Positions 54,876-63,795 of a stretch of 64,000 nucleotides of DNA are shown piece by piece (within the stretch, counting starts at the first letter, position 1; every line of letters begins with the position of its first letter). The stretch comes from a virus. The stretch is from the IMG/VR virus record IMGVR_UViG_3300049855_000609, positions 1-64,000 of that record; one strand, written 5' to 3'. The translations under genes were made by a program, and so were the position numbers. Under the pieces are notes generated by a model. The model had not been told where the DNA came from, made no database searches, and worked only from the letters and a program-made list of their open reading frames with translations.

Positions 54876-57800
54876 ATGAGTACAGATTGCGGAGGAAGAA
54901 AATTACCCTTTAAAACAGCAGAAGCTAATGCTAAATCCTGGATGAGATCCGAGGGTTTTATCAATAATTTTTTGGAGATCACAGCAGCCCCGGAGGAAAA
55001 AGAAAAGGAGTTTTTCCGGATAGCAGAGAGCCTTAAAAAACAAGGGATTCAGAAGTATGGCATTCTGACAGACTGGGTATACATGGCCGGCCAGGGGAAG
55101 ATAACTGTAAACCGCGAGGCTTTTAAAGCTGCAGATGTACTCAATGGGGTTATCTATAATAACGAAGTAGATCCTTCTAAATACCTGGATTCCCGCAAAG
55201 ATCAGAACCTCTATGATGTGGATGATGAGAACTTTTTTCAGGCCCAGGATACTCCCCAGGATGACTTTGATATAGAAAGTACCACAGACACCAATATCAG
55301 GGCCAGCCTTCCCCGGTTATTACAGTTAAAGGAAAAGCTTGCTGCTATAATAAGAAGGGAAATAGCTGAGATGAACAGCATCATGGAGAATTTCAAGGAA
55401 GACAAGGAGGTTTATACCAAAGCTTTGAAGAGAAGAGGAGAGCTTCAAAAGAAGCTGGATGGGACTGTTATTGTAAACTCCCTGGGAATAGATCCGGTGA
55501 TAGAAAAGGGTTTGCTCAAAGAAATAGAAGAACTGAAAGCCTGGAACAGCCATGATCCGGCAATGTTTGGGCCCATGATAGAGTCTGAACTGCACAGGCT
55601 GGAAAAGATCATGGAACATGACCTGGACTCTTCCGAGAAAATAGAAGAAGCCAACCTGATCATTGATTTTGTTCTTGCCATGAATAACTTTGACCGGCAG
55701 TTTGTGGAGAAGGATAACCATCCTATCTATCATGCCGGAGAATTGTATGTAGGGGAAACCCTGGTGCTGACAGATACTGACCGGGAATACTATGCCAGGT
55801 GGGCTGTAAGGGCTTATGAAGCCAAGAGTAAACTATTCAGTGCGGAAAAGAGAGAAATAGAAAGAAGGGTGAACTCTGATGTAAATGTCCAAAAGATGTT
55901 TGACGGAAAGCAGTTTACTTTTGAAGAGATCACAGAACTGAAAGATGGGTTAAAAGATATAGACTGGATATCCAGTGCCGTGCTGGATATCACTTCCGGG
56001 TATATGACCCATAATGGTATGCTGCCCCATGTAATGCTGAAAATGCTCTCTGATGCCCTGGCAGATGCCCAGATAGAGCAGAGGGCTTTGGAAGAAACCC
56101 TGGACCAGACAGTAGAAAAGGCACAGGAAGTGCTTTCCAGTAAGAAATTTGAAGGAGGAAAGTATCGATTAGCTTCCCTGGGTATCATTGGAATAAAAGG
56201 GGTTTCCTGGAGCCTGTACTGGCAAGAAGGAGAAAATGGCCTGCGGACAGGTTTTCTGGTAAACAAACTTTCATCCAAATGGATGAACCTTCAGGAAGAA
56301 ATAGAAAAGAAATACAGGAAGATGACCTATGGTCCAAAGACAAAAGCAGAGCTGGACCTGGCTAATAAAAAGAGAAATGACTGGCTGACAGAAAACGCCA
56401 AGCTCATCCAGTCTTCTTTGCTCCCGGAGATCAGGGATGAAGTATTCAAAGTCCCTCCTGCCGGCCAGGAAAATCCCCTGGCTGTTCTTCAGAAATATTT
56501 TCAGGCACCGGATAACCAGCAAAAAGCAACCCAGCATAAAGCAGAGCTGATATCCATTATAGGAGAAGAATATTATAAGGAAAGAGTAGAAAAACAAAAA
56601 GAATTACTCTTGGAATTTGTCACCCAGAGGGAGATCTTCATAGAAAGTAAGCTAAAAGAATATGCTATTCCAGCAGGGGCCACAGAACAGGACCTGAGAA
56701 ATCTTTATCCGGATCTGGACAAAGCCATCAATTTCTGGGAAGCAAAATATGATCCTTTTATTGCAGAAGAGTACTCTAAGACAGGATATCCTTCCAGTAA
56801 GGCTGCCGGACAAAACCACTCTTTCCACTCTTATTATACCTATAACCAGCATATTCCTCTCCGGCATAAGCCGGATGCCTCAGGAAGTATGGTGGAAACA
56901 GGTTTTTACGATAATAACTTTGAGCTGATAGAAAATAATCAAGCTCTGCTGGATTTTTACCGGGTAGCCAGAAAGTGGGCCACTACTATGAGAAATAACT
57001 TTGGCCTGGGTATCAAAAAGATGTTGCCGGAAGGCTTTATCCCTTTTATGGAAAGGACCCTGGGAGAGCAGATATGGAACTCCGGAGAGGTATCTGAAAT
57101 GCTCACTCTGGCAGGAAAAATAAAAGCAATCTATACCCATGTATTTGATTATTTGAAAATGGGTATGGGAGTGAGGGAAGAAGATACTTTTGACTATGCG
57201 GAGAGAGATCCGTTGACGGGAAAGAAAACTTACAAAATAAACGACACCTTTATAAAACAAAGCCGGAAGAAAACAGAAAATGCCTTTGCTTTGAACCAGG
57301 CTGTTTTTGTAAAGAATTATAAAGGACTACGCGGAAGAGATTATCTGGGGCTTATAAAAAGGAACTCAAAAAGAATGGTTTACATAGACCATCCGGATCC
57401 TAAATTCAATAATGCGGATGCCATGGCACAGCTTATCTCTCCTTACCTGGGACTGGAGACTCCTCTTACGGGGAAAGAGCTGATAGAAAGATATGGGGTA
57501 CTGGAAGACAGGGATAGGTCAGGAGCCATGAAAGCTACTATACCCTTAGGAGAGATCCTTTATGATTTTTCCCAGCACCAGGTAGTACAGGAACAGTCTT
57601 TTGATTTACCGAAGATCATCCGTTTTTATGGTAAAGCAGCTGCAGATTATAAAGCCCGGACAACAGTGTTACCCACTCTGGCCTTTATGAAAAGGTATTA
57701 TGAAGAGATCAATGATATTGAGACCACGAATACCGGGGAGCAGAAAAAAGGGAATTTCCGGGGAAGAGAAAAGCCTATTACCCGGGGTTTCAGAAAAAAT

Positions 57801-59876
57801 GCCATAGCCCAGCTGGAAAGCTGGTTCAACATGCGTGTTTTAGGAGATGAAAGTATAGACCATTTTGGTACAACAACCCCTTCTGAGAAAAACATCAATG
57901 ATGAGGCCAGTGTTGTAAAGAGGACTCTAAAGGGTTTTGGCATAGGAAAGAAAATGATGACTGCCCGGGAGGTAGAACTCAGCAAACAGATAGATGAGCT
58001 CCTTCTTACAGAGAAAAATGTAGAAAGAATTGAAACTCTGAATACTATTAAAAAAGGCTTGGGAAGGGTAGTTGCAGTTTCTGCTATCCTGGAATCCATA
58101 GGTACTTTTCTGAGAACAAAAGGTTTGGCAGTAAACCTGAATTCAGCAACTACCAACTTGGTAGAAGGACAGCTGGCCAATGGCCTGATGGCAGAGACCT
58201 GGGATGATCCGGATTCCATAAACACGGTTACCCTGTCTGAGATAGTGGCTTCAGATCTGAGGAAAAAAGTAGGGGCAAATGGGATAGAAAAAGTGCTTAT
58301 TGTACAGCACATGCAGGATTTCTGGAACTTGCTTCAGGACTCTTCCAATGACCTGCAACGGTCTACTATAAAATCCTCTCTGTCAAAAATAGACAAATAT
58401 GGTATCTATTATCCGCAAAGAAAAACAGAGAGTTATAACCAGATACCTCTGATAGCTGCAAAGCTGAAGCAGTTCAAGATAAAAGATAAAGACGGAAACG
58501 AAGCTCCTATACTGGATGCCACCGGGGAAAACTCCGCTATGGAATGGAATTTTGAAGAAGGCCGGCCAAGGTTAAAAGCTGCTTTTCGTACAAAGGAGAA
58601 TATCGATAACTGGGAGCATGCCAATGGAAAGCAGTTCAAGGACTTTCAATCGGAGACCAGAACACTTATCCGGAGAACACACGGGGATTTTGACCCTATA
58701 ACAGGACAAAGGATCAAAAGGAATGTCTTTGGTAAGCTGGCCATGATGTTTAAAACCTGGCTTCCTATGGAGGTCTGGAAGCGTATTGCAGCAGAGCATG
58801 TGGATATTATGGGTGGTACCAGATTCAAAGGCCGGTGGAGAAGCCATACCATGATCACGGCTTCCCTGATGGGGGCCATAGGTGTGGCTCCATTTTTAGG
58901 CATTCTTCCCGGGGCTATAACTGCAGGAACCATAGGCGCCATAGCAGGAAGGGCAGTAGGTAAAAAACCCTCTATTGGAGTTCTTAAAGAGTTGTTATAT
59001 GTTACAAAGATACAAATCCGGAAGCTGATCGGATTACCTGTCAATTACACCAGCCGGATATTTGTCAAAAAAGATATTTTAGGGACAAGGCTTACTAAAA
59101 AGGAGTTTGCCAAAATGCAAAATGAAGCCAAAAAGCAAGGCTTCGATGAGCTGGATTTTAAGAACTGGCAGTCCAATATGCAGGAGATCTCCAATATGCT
59201 GGTGTTTTTAGCACTTATTCTGTTTGTCAAAGGGCTTACCTGGGATGATGATGATGATGAAGAAGATCCGCGGAGATACACCCACAACATGCTGATCAAC
59301 ATGCTCATCAATTTTGCCGGCAATCAGTACAGCTTTATTAACCCGGCTACCTTATACAAAGACCATGTAGCCGGAGTAGCCATAGTGCGGTTTATTGGAG
59401 ATATTGAAAAAACCCTGAGGTTAGTAGAGCCTTACCTCAATGATGAGGACTATGAAACAAAAGGCATTCACCGGGGAGAGCACCGGTTTCCAAGGCAGTT
59501 AAGAAAAACTTTCCTCCCTTCTTTGTTCAGAGAACCATGGACCCTTGGCTTTGGTACTTTGATGGAAGACCAGTTCACTCCTTTGCCAATGGATAAGATG
59601 TTCTATTCCGAAGACAAAAAAGACAAAACCTGGGTAATGCAGCAAAGGGCAAAATATGATCTGATGTTGGAAAAAGAAATGGGTATCACAGATGAGGCAA
59701 AGAGAAAGAAGATGCTGGATTATGTCTTTAAAAAGAAACAGGACAAGAAAAAAGACATCAATGAAAGCTATACAGATGTCAAAAACAGGACAGAGAATGT
59801 AGAAGAGGAACAACTTCTGGAAGGGCTGATGATCCTGGACAAGCAAGGTAAATTCGAAAAGAAAAAGAAAAAATAA
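54876..59876 (+). CDS. Giant virion/ejection protein with C-terminal membrane segments
   Basis: 1666 residues. It starts MSTDCGGRKLPFKTAEANAK and is mostly charged helix with several coiled coils (residues about 145-280, 320-480). From about 1270 there is KLAMMFKTWLPMEVWKRIAA, then GGTRFKGRWR, followed by a hydrophobic stretch (about 1324-1362, MITASLMGAIGVAPFLGILP onward) and another at about 1440-1455 (MLVFLALILFVKGLTW) flanked by an Asp/Glu run. This resembles the last large cargo protein of crAss-like phages, which may form a channel across the cell envelope. It ends at the convergent terminator. Confidence 0.75.
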   Translation: MSTDCGGRKLPFKTAEANAKSWMRSEGFINNFLEITAAPEEKEKEFFRIAESLKKQGIQKYGILTDWVYMAGQGKITVNREAFKAADVLNGVIYNNEVDPSKYLDSRKDQNLYDVDDENFFQAQDTPQDDFDIESTTDTNIRASLPRLLQLKEKLAAIIRREIAEMNSIMENFKEDKEVYTKALKRRGELQKKLDGTVIVNSLGIDPVIEKGLLKEIEELKAWNSHDPAMFGPMIESELHRLEKIMEHDLDSSEKIEEANLIIDFVLAMNNFDRQFVEKDNHPIYHAGELYVGETLVLTDTDREYYARWAVRAYEAKSKLFSAEKREIERRVNSDVNVQKMFDGKQFTFEEITELKDGLKDIDWISSAVLDITSGYMTHNGMLPHVMLKMLSDALADAQIEQRALEETLDQTVEKAQEVLSSKKFEGGKYRLASLGIIGIKGVSWSLYWQEGENGLRTGFLVNKLSSKWMNLQEEIEKKYRKMTYGPKTKAELDLANKKRNDWLTENAKLIQSSLLPEIRDEVFKVPPAGQENPLAVLQKYFQAPDNQQKATQHKAELISIIGEEYYKERVEKQKELLLEFVTQREIFIESKLKEYAIPAGATEQDLRNLYPDLDKAINFWEAKYDPFIAEEYSKTGYPSSKAAGQNHSFHSYYTYNQHIPLRHKPDASGSMVETGFYDNNFELIENNQALLDFYRVARKWATTMRNNFGLGIKKMLPEGFIPFMERTLGEQIWNSGEVSEMLTLAGKIKAIYTHVFDYLKMGMGVREEDTFDYAERDPLTGKKTYKINDTFIKQSRKKTENAFALNQAVFVKNYKGLRGRDYLGLIKRNSKRMVYIDHPDPKFNNADAMAQLISPYLGLETPLTGKELIERYGVLEDRDRSGAMKATIPLGEILYDFSQHQVVQEQSFDLPKIIRFYGKAAADYKARTTVLPTLAFMKRYYEEINDIETTNTGEQKKGNFRGREKPITRGFRKNAIAQLESWFNMRVLGDESIDHFGTTTPSEKNINDEASVVKRTLKGFGIGKKMMTAREVELSKQIDELLLTEKNVERIETLNTIKKGLGRVVAVSAILESIGTFLRTKGLAVNLNSATTNLVEGQLANGLMAETWDDPDSINTVTLSEIVASDLRKKVGANGIEKVLIVQHMQDFWNLLQDSSNDLQRSTIKSSLSKIDKYGIYYPQRKTESYNQIPLIAAKLKQFKIKDKDGNEAPILDATGENSAMEWNFEEGRPRLKAAFRTKENIDNWEHANGKQFKDFQSETRTLIRRTHGDFDPITGQRIKRNVFGKLAMMFKTWLPMEVWKRIAAEHVDIMGGTRFKGRWRSHTMITASLMGAIGVAPFLGILPGAITAGTIGAIAGRAVGKKPSIGVLKELLYVTKIQIRKLIGLPVNYTSRIFVKKDILGTRLTKKEFAKMQNEAKKQGFDELDFKNWQSNMQEISNMLVFLALILFVKGLTWDDDDDEEDPRRYTHNMLINMLINFAGNQYSFINPATLYKDHVAGVAIVRFIGDIEKTLRLVEPYLNDEDYETKGIHRGEHRFPRQLRKTFLPSLFREPWTLGFGTLMEDQFTPLPMDKMFYSEDKKDKTWVMQQRAKYDLMLEKEMGITDEAKRKKMLDYVFKKKQDKKKDINESYTDVKNRTENVEEEQLLEGLMILDKQGKFEKKKKK

Positions 59877-59903
59877 CAGGACACCTGCTGGCATCCTGTT
59901 ATT
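59872..59903. terminator. Convergent bidirectional terminator
   Basis: Perfect 10-bp inverted repeat (AATAACAGGA / TCCTGTTATT) around a 12-base loop, between two convergent stops 32 bp apart. On the minus strand the stem is followed by a long T-rich run, so it is a good intrinsic terminator for the leftward block; the plus-strand tail is only ATTAAAT, so readthrough from the giant-protein genes may be higher. Confidence 0.85.
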
Positions 59904-59908
59904 AAATC

Positions 59909-60193
59909 CTATACTATGGTAAGAATGTCTTTGAGGGCATCCAGGGTTCCTCCATTTACGAAGTACCGGATATTTTTCCCTTCTCTTTCCGTGGTCACCA
60001 GGTCAGATCTTCGAAGCTGGGCCAGGAACTGGGAACAGACAGACTGCTCCAGTTTAAGGGTCTTGTACAGGTCTGTGACTATGGTTCCTGGCTTGTTATC
60101 CAGGTAAACCAGGATCTTCTGGTTGGTGGGATGCAGGGCTGCTCTGACCAGCAGTTGCAGTTCCCGGAGTTTAAGTTGATTTGGCAGTTTCAT
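59909..60193 (-). CDS. ArsR-like winged-helix transcription factor
   Basis: 94 residues with the ArsR-type HTH layout: LHPTNQKILVYLDNKPGTIV (helix and turn), DLYKTLKLEQSVCSQFLAQL (positioning and recognition helices) and RRSDLVTTEREGKNIRYFVN (beta wing). The metal-site motif of ArsR/SmtB (ELCVCDL) is absent, so it probably senses something else or nothing. It is the last gene of the leftward operon, its start overlapping the preceding stop (ATGA). The target is unknown; the palindromes at 63764-63872 are one possibility. Confidence 0.82.
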   Translation of the reverse strand: MKLPNQLKLRELQLLVRAALHPTNQKILVYLDNKPGTIVTDLYKTLKLEQSVCSQFLAQLRRSDLVTTEREGKNIRYFVNGGTLDALKDILTIV

Positions 60194-60531
60194 TTGATAT
60201 TTGTTAGTGGATACGCGTTAAGAATAGATTGTTTTGAAACGGTGATAACCTGAAAAGTACAGTCTCCGTGTCCGTAGCTGTTGTTTTTGATACAGTCTTT
60301 TTCTTCTTTGGAGGATGCAGTCCCATCCTGGGTTTCATAGGTACCATACCCGGACTCTTCCAGGATCTTGGCTTTTTCACTGGCTTCTTTAAGGGCATCT
60401 TGCACACAAAGCTTGGCAAACTCTGCCATCATTTCTATTTCTTGATCTATAGTCAAGGAGCCTGTATATCTTTTCCCTATTCTGTATCTGTAATTAAAAT
60501 TCGCCTCTTCTGCTGTTGGTAGTCTACTCAT
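60190..60531 (-). CDS. Hypothetical phage protein
   Basis: 113 residues from the ATG giving MSRLPTAEEANFNYRYRIGK; an upstream in-frame ATG exists but lies inside the preceding gene. It is mixed helical (DQEIEMMAEFAKLCVQDALK), with a Gly/Thr/Tyr-rich linker and a Cys-containing tail (SYGHGDCTFQVITVSK). No domain is recognised. Its stop overlaps the ArsR-like start, so it is translationally coupled to it. Confidence 0.72.
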   Translation of the reverse strand: MSRLPTAEEANFNYRYRIGKRYTGSLTIDQEIEMMAEFAKLCVQDALKEASEKAKILEESGYGTYETQDGTASSKEEKDCIKNNSYGHGDCTFQVITVSKQSILNAYPLTNIK

Positions 60532-60535
60532 GTTA

Positions 60536-60781
60536 TTATTTTGTAGTGAGTAATTGGTATAAAGTTTCAAACGTAAGGCAGTTATAAGCCGGAGCTGCAT
60601 AGTATAAGACACCATCCATTCCCAGCCTGTAAACTCCTCCTGATATTTTATAAAGACTGTTTCTCAAACCATTGTTGACAGCAAACCCATGGATATCTTT
60701 AGCTGTTCTTACCTGGTCATTAGGCTTCACCTTTCTTGGCCGGCCATTGGTGCAAGAGCCTGTCCACTGCACATCATTCAT
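60536..60781 (-). CDS. Small hypothetical protein
   Basis: 81 residues, beginning MNDVQWTGSCTNGRPRKVKP. Basic, with a Gly/Tyr-rich C-terminal half (GGVYRLGMDGVLYYAAPAYN). It could be nucleic-acid binding by composition only. It overlaps the stop of the preceding leftward gene. Confidence 0.65.
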   Translation of the reverse strand: MNDVQWTGSCTNGRPRKVKPNDQVRTAKDIHGFAVNNGLRNSLYKISGGVYRLGMDGVLYYAAPAYNCLTFETLYQLLTTK

Positions 60782-61182
60782 GGTACTTCTTTTTTGATTC
60801 TCTCAATTGTTTGAGCAACTTTGATGGCTTCCTGCAAACCTTTTAGCAAAGCTTCAGGTCTGGAATTGACCATTGGCCCAGTTGAAAACTCACAAGCTTC
60901 TCCTCTTGTACTGGTTACAGCAATATCCCATTTATTTACAGCATACCTTAAAGATTCCACAGACAGGTCATACTTTTCCAGAATAAACCAAAAAGCCTGC
61001 TGCCATAGTGGAGCTGGCAGACACCAATCATGTTCAAAGGGCCTGCCTAAAATAAGAATAGGACTTTTGAAAACATGATCCATATTATAGTAGGCAAAAC
61101 AGTGTGCAGTAAACCCCAGTTGCTTTAGAGCCTGTGCCTCTTCCTGAGGCACAAACTCATCTTTTGGTTCTCTTCCTTTCAT
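60778..61182 (-). CDS. Conserved Bacteroidota-phage protein
   Basis: 134 residues. The pattern of 'gln-ala-leu-lys-gln-leu-gly-phe', then LPAPLWQQAFWFILEKYDL, then EALLKGLQEAIKVAQTI matches a small protein found in many Bacteroidota phages and prophages (a start helix, an APLWQQAFxW motif, then a closing helix). The function is unknown. It is coupled to the next gene by a four-base overlap. Confidence 0.75.
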   Translation of the reverse strand: MKGREPKDEFVPQEEAQALKQLGFTAHCFAYYNMDHVFKSPILILGRPFEHDWCLPAPLWQQAFWFILEKYDLSVESLRYAVNKWDIAVTSTRGEACEFSTGPMVNSRPEALLKGLQEAIKVAQTIERIKKEVP

Positions 61183-61206
61183 CTTTAAATTTTTACTGGT
61201 TTACAA

Positions 61207-61875
61207 TCAGGATTCTGCGGTGATCAGGCTCTCATATTCCTCCGGACTTAAATGCCTGTCATGAGAGTTATCAGGCAATTTGGGATCTATCTTCTTGACC
61301 AGAATACAGTCTCCTTGTCTAAGTATCCTTTCTATATTTCCTTTGGGTACCGGGGTAGTGATGGTCCAGGCTATGGCTTCCCGGGCTGTAATAGGTCTTA
61401 CCCGGTCATTGTATGGCCTCATGGACATAATGGAATTAGGAGAGATCCAGATACGGTATATCCTGTCTGTGGAGGTGTCCTTACAGCTGATAAAATAGGC
61501 ATCCTCGGCATATTTATCTTCCGGGAACAGGATTTCCTTAGAAACTTTGAACAGCTCATAGGTATCCTCATAATCCCGGCTTTCCAGCCCTCCCTGTTCA
61601 TTTACCCAGGTGGTGAATTTGTAATAGGTCACACTGTCTGCCAGCTCAGCCCCGGACTCTGCTATGAATTTCTCCATATCATAATACAGGAAAGCCACCC
61701 GGCGGTGTTCCACATTCTCTATTTTGGCTATCTCGGCAAAGGTCAGAGGCTGTACTTCACTCCAGATACTCTGGGCCTCAGTTTCAGGAAAAGGACAGTG
61801 GTCTCCGAATTTCGTTTTGGCTATGCGAAGCCCGGTGTTAAAATCCATTTCTACATTCTGTATGATCGTTTTCAT
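61207..61875 (-). CDS. Hypothetical protein
   Basis: 222 residues, acidic. It starts MKTIIQNVEMDFNTGLRIAK and contains a beta-rich middle (IYRIWISPNSIMSMRPYNDR) and a C-terminal DNSHDRHLSPEEYESL segment. No family recognised. It lies 24 bp upstream of the following leftward gene and 19 bp downstream of the preceding one. Confidence 0.7.
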   Translation of the reverse strand: MKTIIQNVEMDFNTGLRIAKTKFGDHCPFPETEAQSIWSEVQPLTFAEIAKIENVEHRRVAFLYYDMEKFIAESGAELADSVTYYKFTTWVNEQGGLESRDYEDTYELFKVSKEILFPEDKYAEDAYFISCKDTSTDRIYRIWISPNSIMSMRPYNDRVRPITAREAIAWTITTPVPKGNIERILRQGDCILVKKIDPKLPDNSHDRHLSPEEYESLITAES

Positions 61876-61894
61876 GATGATGTTGGTTTAATGA

Positions 61895-62617
61895 TTATTC
61901 GGAATCTCTGTATATTCTTCCGGAGTAGCTGACAGAAAGTTTAAGCCATGGATCTCCATTGGTTTCACTGATAATAAGAGGGGTTATCTCATTCCACTCT
62001 CCACCGGTGCTGATGTTTCTTAGTTCCACATCTTCCATTTCCTCATTCACTACTATGGGATTATCAGACAGGTCATCCATGAGCCTGTGCAGTTTACCTT
62101 CCAAAGAGGTTACTACTTTTTCCTCTTCATCTGTAAGGATGCAATCCCCTTTGTAAACAAACAGGACCACTCCAGAATTCCCGGATATGGATAACATTTT
62201 ATCAGTAAGGAACCGGCATTCTTTCTCATCCAGGCAGATACCAGTCTCACAGATCTCAGATTCATTGTATTCTGCTTTGGCATCTTTGTAAAACTGTAGT
62301 TGTTTAGGCTCTTCATTATCACTCAGGGTAACAGTAACAGTGCCGGCTTCTCCCTGGTAGTAGCCATCTGAGTTGACGTAGAACTCCACTTTATCAAAGA
62401 CAAGGTCATCCAATAAAAGTCCCAGGTCCTCATTTTCAATTTCTTCCTCCTCTTCTGTACCAAAGTGGTCTCCGTAGAATTTCCACTCCATGTTTCCCAT
62501 GGAGTCCCCTCCACAGTCAAAAGTCAGGATGGCCCTGGTGATGCCGGTCTTTTCCCAAATGGATATGATCTCCTGTTCCTCTTCATCCATTTTCTTTTTT
62601 TTCTCTAAAACTGTCAT
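61895..62617 (-). CDS. Acidic hypothetical protein (possible DUF6878-like)
   Basis: 240 residues with net negative charge. The stretch FDCGGDSMGNMEWKFYGDHF (about 33-53) is similar to the 'gly-gly-asp-ser-gly' turn of DUF6878-type phage proteins, with a Glu run after it. The C-terminus (VSYSGRIYRDSE) is beta. The similarity is from memory and weak. It ends 19 bp before the next leftward gene and starts 2 bp after the DUF6915-like stop. Confidence 0.65.
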   Translation of the reverse strand: MTVLEKKKKMDEEEQEIISIWEKTGITRAILTFDCGGDSMGNMEWKFYGDHFGTEEEEEIENEDLGLLLDDLVFDKVEFYVNSDGYYQGEAGTVTVTLSDNEEPKQLQFYKDAKAEYNESEICETGICLDEKECRFLTDKMLSISGNSGVVLFVYKGDCILTDEEEKVVTSLEGKLHRLMDDLSDNPIVVNEEMEDVELRNISTGGEWNEITPLIISETNGDPWLKLSVSYSGRIYRDSE

Positions 62618-62619
62618 GA

Positions 62620-63015
62620 TTATAATTTTTGCATAAGTTCTTTAAATTTCTCTTCTCCTTCAGGCTGCGGGTTATCTACTGGCTTCACTCCATTGTTCAT
62701 CCAGGGTTGTACCTCCATGTGTTTCAGGTAATCCTGTGGTGTAGGAATGAACTTCATCCTAAAGTCTTCTGCCACATGAAGCATGGCTATATCCACGGTG
62801 TCCACACTCCGGCCATCAGAATTAGTGATGTTGTAACCAAAGATGCGCGGGATGATATGATAACAGAACCAGGTATTGTGGGTAAGTGTCCTGGCTGTGT
62901 TGTTGTTCATGGACTCCTTAGGGCTGTCTATTAAAATGTGTATATCTATGTAGTCGCTGATTTTACCACCCCAGCGCTTGACAGAACTGCGGGCATGAAT
63001 TTCCGGATTAGCCAT
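62620..63015 (-). CDS. DUF6915-like protein
   Basis: 131 residues. The DUF6915 pattern is well matched: IHARSSVKRWGGKISDYIDI, IHILIDSPKESM, ARTLTHNTWFCYHIIPRIFG and NSDGRSVDTVDIAMLHVAED. A conserved His/Asp layout and an 'RTLTHNT' helix suggest an enzyme or nucleotide-binding fold, but no function is known. Its ATG overlaps the last codons of the HNH gene by 8 bp. A truncated relative lies on the far side of the HNH gene. Confidence 0.78.
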   Translation of the reverse strand: MANPEIHARSSVKRWGGKISDYIDIHILIDSPKESMNNNTARTLTHNTWFCYHIIPRIFGYNITNSDGRSVDTVDIAMLHVAEDFRMKFIPTPQDYLKHMEVQPWMNNGVKPVDNPQPEGEEKFKELMQKL

Positions 63016-63622
63016 CTTGTTTTCTTTTTATTTTGTAATTGTATATTTTTTCAATTTGACTTAGAAAAGCCGAATACTCCTGAGACATTTTCATTCTGTT
63101 ACATATCTCACAACAGGATACTGAATTACTGTTAGTATATCCTATTTTATTATCAACTCTATCAACACCATTATAGACAATAGGTATTCCAGCTCTCGTC
63201 TCCCCTGTTTTAGAGTTTTTGATATTATAAATGCTGGAAGGACTACTATTACAATAATGACAATTTCCTGCTATAAGCATTTTAAACCCCTCTATTGTTA
63301 GGACAAAAGATAAGCCTCTATTTTGTGCACCTCTTTTATATGCATTAAATAAACCTTTGTACGAAGTCTCTATACTTCTTCTTCCCTTATTTGAGGGAAT
63401 CTTACAGGTGCCAATTCCACAACAGACAGAATGTCCAGCAGCAATATTATTATATTGAACAACTTTTTTATTACCACAATTACAAAGAACCTCTATGAGT
63501 CTACGAACAGTCTTTCCGTATTTCTTGTACTCAGCATCTTTGATAAATATAAAGCTGGTCTCTTTGCCCGAATTTGTAAATAGTCGTTGGCCTTCTTGCA
63601 GTATGTGTCTCACTCTTTTCAT
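63008..63622 (-). CDS. HNH homing endonuclease
   Basis: 204 residues from the ATG at 63622 (MKRVRHILQEG...); a longer frame to 63697 runs through the remains of another gene and is not favoured. The N-terminal domain has cysteines C47, C49, C67, C68 and C73 (LCNCGNKK...SVCCGIGTC), a zinc-ribbon-like module common in phage homing enzymes. The HNH/treble-clef domain has C121-x-x-C124, GVDRVDN (152-158) and C171-x-x-C174. It would make a site-specific nick or break. The gene looks more AT-rich than its surroundings, a sign of transfer. Its last 8 bp overlap the next gene. Confidence 0.88.
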   Translation of the reverse strand: MKRVRHILQEGQRLFTNSGKETSFIFIKDAEYKKYGKTVRRLIEVLCNCGNKKVVQYNNIAAGHSVCCGIGTCKIPSNKGRRSIETSYKGLFNAYKRGAQNRGLSFVLTIEGFKMLIAGNCHYCNSSPSSIYNIKNSKTGETRAGIPIVYNGVDRVDNKIGYTNSNSVSCCEICNRMKMSQEYSAFLSQIEKIYNYKIKRKQDG

Positions 63623-63651
63623 GACACAATATACAAAGATTACTTCAGTTT

Positions 63652-63738
63652 TTAATAATAAAAGATAGGGAGGTAGTCTTCCACCTTGCCTCCCCACCTT
63701 TTTACTGAACTCTTTGAATGGATCATAGGATTAGCCAT
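63652..63738 (-). pseudogene. Truncated DUF6915-like fragment (28 codons)
   Basis: The frame starts ATG at 63738 and reads MANPMIHSKSSVKRWGGKVE then DYLPIFYY and stop. The first 25 residues align with the N-terminus of the intact DUF6915-like gene at 62620-63015 (MANPEIHARSSVKRWGGKIS). The nucleotide sequences differ at many positions, so it is a diverged relative, not a recent duplicate. It is cut just before the HNH gene. It is the first reading frame after the control region, so its stub may still be translated. Confidence 0.72.
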
Positions 63739-63763
63739 ACATTTATTTTTTTTTAGTTTGAGA

Positions 63764-63777
63764 TACTACCAGGTAGC
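63764..63777. promoter_or_regulatory. Palindromic operator candidate, copy 1
   Basis: TACTACCAGGTAGC contains the 11-bp palindrome CTACC-A-GGTAG. It is 26 bp from the first leftward start codon, where a bound repressor would block transcription. Confidence 0.6.
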
Positions 63778-63782
63778 AATAC

Positions 63783-63795
63783 CACTTTCAAAGTG
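63783..63795. promoter_or_regulatory. Second palindrome CACTTTCAAAGTG
   Basis: Six-base arms CACTTT/AAAGTG around a single C, five bases from operator copy 1. A binding site for a different dimeric regulator is possible. Confidence 0.45.

Noticed and set aside
55230-55300. DDFDIES in the 1666-residue protein as a second polymerase DxDxD site
   Set aside because: It sits in an acidic disordered stretch without the upstream R-x-P/G-F-x-P strand pattern that accompanies the true site at 49166-49180.
63623-63697. N-terminal extension of the HNH protein from an ATG at 63697
   Set aside because: This stretch is the truncated DUF6915 fragment read in another frame; the HNH-type sequence starts at the ATG at 63622.
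63008-63738. Group I intron carrying the HNH gene
   Set aside because: The downstream DUF6915-like gene has its own complete N-terminus and start codon, so removal of an intron would not restore an interrupted gene, and I see no intron core. A catalytic-RNA search would settle it.
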